A stretch of 7,701 nucleotides of DNA from Alphaproteobacteria bacterium (GTDB taxonomy: Bacteria > Pseudomonadota > Alphaproteobacteria > JAGOMX01), in NCBI GenBank assembly GCA_016742295.1, contig JACVCA010000050.1:1-7701 (forward strand), in the 5' to 3' direction. Numbering within the stretch: position 1 is the first letter of the stretch; each line of letters begins with the position of its first letter. The position numbers and the translations under genes are program-made. The notes beneath the pieces are model-generated. The model ran no database searches. It had not been told where the DNA came from and saw only the letters and a list, made by a program, of their open reading frames with translations. This document shows positions 6,199 to 7,701 of this stretch, piece by piece.

Positions 6199-6207
6199 TG
6201 TTATAAT
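6199..6207 (+). promoter_or_regulatory. Extended -10 promoter element
   Basis: TGTTATAAT is an exact extended -10 (TG-n-TATAAT). The -35 region 16-18 nt upstream is poor, which extended -10 promoters tolerate. It lies about 260 nt before the patatin start and would give a long leader, or could serve a separate small transcript. In DNA this AT-rich a chance match is possible. Confidence 0.4.
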
Positions 6208-6469
6208 AGTGTTAATAGTCTCAAAGATAACCTGGATATTTTTAATATTGCAGGTCACCAGTGCTGCTTAACTACCATAATTAGACAACTCTAAGACAAT
6301 ATAATCTTTTCAGAATTTTACTTAGATTTTATAGTTTTATTATCTTCCTCTTCTCTCTCCAAGAAAATTTGAGAATATGATCAGAACTATCTCAGCCTTT
6401 GATATCTTTGCCATAGGCAGAATTTATGATAAGTTTATTGATTGTATAAAATAAAAAAATGGATCTTTA

Positions 6470-7513
6470 ATGTCGCCACCCAAAAAAGTAATCAATCTGG
6501 CTTTACAAGGAGGAGGCTCTCATGGTGCCTTTACTTGGGGAGTCCTTGATAAACTTCTTGAAGACGGACGTCTGGATATTGACGGCATATGTGGGACAAG
6601 TGCTGGTGCAATGAATGCAGTTGTCTTTGCCTATGGCAAGATGAAAGGCGGTAATGAGGCCGCTCGAGAGTTGCTGCATAAATTCTGGGAGCATATCAGT
6701 CTTGCCGGCTATCTTTTCAATCCGATTCGTCCTTTACCCTGGGAGATGTTCATCAGCGGTTGGAACATGAATCACTCACTTATTTATGCACTTTTTCAAG
6801 CGACAGCACGCGGACTTTCACCTTATCAATTTAACCCTCTCAATTTAAACCCTTTAAAGAATATATTAGAAGAGATCGTTAATTTTGAAGAACTCAGGAC
6901 CTGTAATTCCGTCAAAATGTTTATTAATACAACGCAAGTCAGTACGGGACAAATTCGGATTTTCTATAATCATGAGCTTTCTGCAGATGTTATTATGGCT
7001 TCAGCGGCCCTTCCAGCTATGTATCAAGCCGTAGAAGTAGATGGTGAGCATTATTGGGATGGGGGGTATCTCGGCAATCCTGCGCTTTACCCATTAATTT
7101 ACCATGCAGATGCGCTAGATATTCTCCTTATCCATATTAATCCTCAATACCGCAAAGACATTCCAAGCGAAGCAATTGAGATTGAAAACCGTATTCAAGA
7201 AATCAGCTTTAATGCTCCCTTGGTTAGCGAATTAAGAGCGATTGCATTCGTGAATAAACTGATCGAAGAAGATTGGCTAAAAGATGAACACAAAAACAAG
7301 TTAAAGCATTTAAAAATTCATTCTATCCGTCCAGATGCCGGCCTCAGCGAGCTAGGTGTCACAAGCAAGCTAAATTCTGATTGGGAGTTTCTCACGTATC
7401 TTCGTGACTTTGGGCGTGATTCTACGGAAAGTTGGCTGAAGGCTAATTATGATTATATTGGTATTAAATCGACAGTTGATATTAAAGAAAATTTTTTAAC
7501 TGCAAAATCTTAA
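6470..7513 (+). CDS. Patatin-like phospholipase, DUF3734-type
   Basis: A 347-residue protein with the full patatin catalytic set: oxyanion-hole GGGSHG (14-19), nucleophile elbow GTSAG (42-46) with S44, and DGG (197-199) with D197 completing the Ser-Asp dyad. Such enzymes hydrolyse acyl esters of phospholipids or related lipids. There is no signal peptide, so the protein is cytoplasmic unless exported by another route. The second half (CNSVKMFINTT, ASAALPAMYQAVE, WDGGYLGNPALYPLI, LLIHINPQYR, RIQEISFNAPLVSELRAI) matches my memory of the alphaproteobacterial patatins that carry DUF3734, some encoded near hydroxybutyrate metabolism genes; no such neighbour is present here. The ribosome binding site is weak (GGA at 6461-6463). 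An ATG-GAT-CTT-TAA triplet frame at 6459 overlaps the start as TAATG. Substrate and role are unknown; a host-directed effector role, as in Rickettsia patatins, is only a possibility. Confidence 0.92.
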   Translation: MSPPKKVINLALQGGGSHGAFTWGVLDKLLEDGRLDIDGICGTSAGAMNAVVFAYGKMKGGNEAARELLHKFWEHISLAGYLFNPIRPLPWEMFISGWNMNHSLIYALFQATARGLSPYQFNPLNLNPLKNILEEIVNFEELRTCNSVKMFINTTQVSTGQIRIFYNHELSADVIMASAALPAMYQAVEVDGEHYWDGGYLGNPALYPLIYHADALDILLIHINPQYRKDIPSEAIEIENRIQEISFNAPLVSELRAIAFVNKLIEEDWLKDEHKNKLKHLKIHSIRPDAGLSELGVTSKLNSDWEFLTYLRDFGRDSTESWLKANYDYIGIKSTVDIKENFLTAKS

Positions 7514-7554
7514 GAAACATTCCAAGCCACACTTAAATTTAAAAGAGTTTTTTT

Positions 7555-7701
7555 ATGAAAAAAAAGATCCTCTCGTTTAAAAAATTTTTCTCCTTTCAAA
7601 CAAGCTTAAAAGTTATTATAGCCTTTGCAACAGGCTTAAGTATTGGACATTATTTCTTTGAAGTTCCCTCTACCCCCCTCATTCAAACACCAAGCTACAT
7701 G
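7555..7701 (+). CDS. Partial gene, N-terminus of a membrane-anchored or exported protein
   Basis: An open frame of 49 codons starts with ATG at 7555 and runs off the window end. It begins with a lysine-rich segment (MKKKILSFKKFF) followed by a hydrophobic stretch (VIIAFATGLSIGHYFF, about residues 20-35) and then a proline-containing extracytoplasmic-looking part (EVPSTPLIQTPSY). This is the pattern of an inner-membrane anchor with the body in the periplasm, or of a signal peptide. A short GAG lies 7 nt upstream as a weak ribosome binding site. It starts 41 nt after the patatin stop on the same strand, so the two may be cotranscribed. The family cannot be identified from this fragment. Confidence 0.65.
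   Translation, partial: MKKKILSFKKFFSFQTSLKVIIAFATGLSIGHYFFEVPSTPLIQTPSYM

Larger units (their letters stand above)
5949..6469. other. Non-coding gap, AT-rich, with inverted repeat and promoter-like sites
   Basis: I see no convincing gene here; reading frames are short on both strands. Visible elements are an 11-bp long-range inverted repeat (6052-6142), an extended -10 sequence (6199-6207), and a second TATAAT (6300-6305) without a good -35. The last 160 bases before the patatin gene are very T- and A-rich. A decayed gene or a small RNA could be hidden here, but nothing proves either. Confidence 0.5.

Noticed and set aside
5949..6469. tRNA, CRISPR array or insertion-sequence remnant in the gap
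   Set aside because: No cloverleaf, no regularly spaced direct repeats and no transposase-like translation on either strand.
6503..6694. 63-codon antisense frame inside the patatin gene
   Set aside because: Covers the GTSAG region of a complete patatin; a coding shadow.

Overview
The window looks like the chromosome of an AT-rich alphaproteobacterium. The pointers are an Hda/HdaA-type AAA+ protein downstream of a DUF2066 protein, a mitochondrial-type CDP-alcohol phosphatidyltransferase and an AI-2E-family permease, a D,D-carboxypeptidase fused to a SPOR domain, and a patatin of the DUF3734-bearing type common in alphaproteobacteria. The base composition would fit a host-associated lineage, but nothing in the window fixes the genus.

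Left part (11-3448, + strand): four genes form one tightly packed unit. DUF2066 overlaps the phosphatidyltransferase by 43 nt. The next two junctions are 4-nt stop/start overlaps (ATGA, then GTGA). The order is exported DUF2066 protein, membrane phospholipid synthase (best read as a eukaryotic-type cardiolipin synthase), PerM-like permease, and Hda. Hda has an apparent sliding-clamp-binding motif at its N-terminus.

Middle part (3482-5312): a small secreted, lysine-rich, probably coiled-coil protein of unknown function (- strand) diverges from a periplasmic penicillin-binding-protein-5-like D,D-carboxypeptidase with a C-terminal SPOR domain (+ strand). The carboxypeptidase start is odd. The best Shine-Dalgarno/ATG pair opens a 9-codon reading frame that ends in a TTGA overlap with the TTG start of the enzyme. 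One extra T in a T4 run would fuse the two frames.

Right part (5377-7701): a YefM/YoeB-type toxin-antitoxin pair lies on the - strand with a GTAC-rich palindromic operator/promoter upstream. Then comes a gap of about 0.58 kb with no convincing gene; it holds a long-range inverted repeat and an extended -10 promoter-like sequence. A cytoplasmic patatin-like phospholipase follows, and finally the start of a membrane-anchored protein that runs off the window.

No tRNA, rRNA, CRISPR array, insertion sequence or integrase was seen. Most genes belong to known families. The less ordinary points are the carboxypeptidase leader frame, the cardiolipin-synthase-like signature, the toxin-antitoxin operator architecture and the structured gap before the patatin gene.
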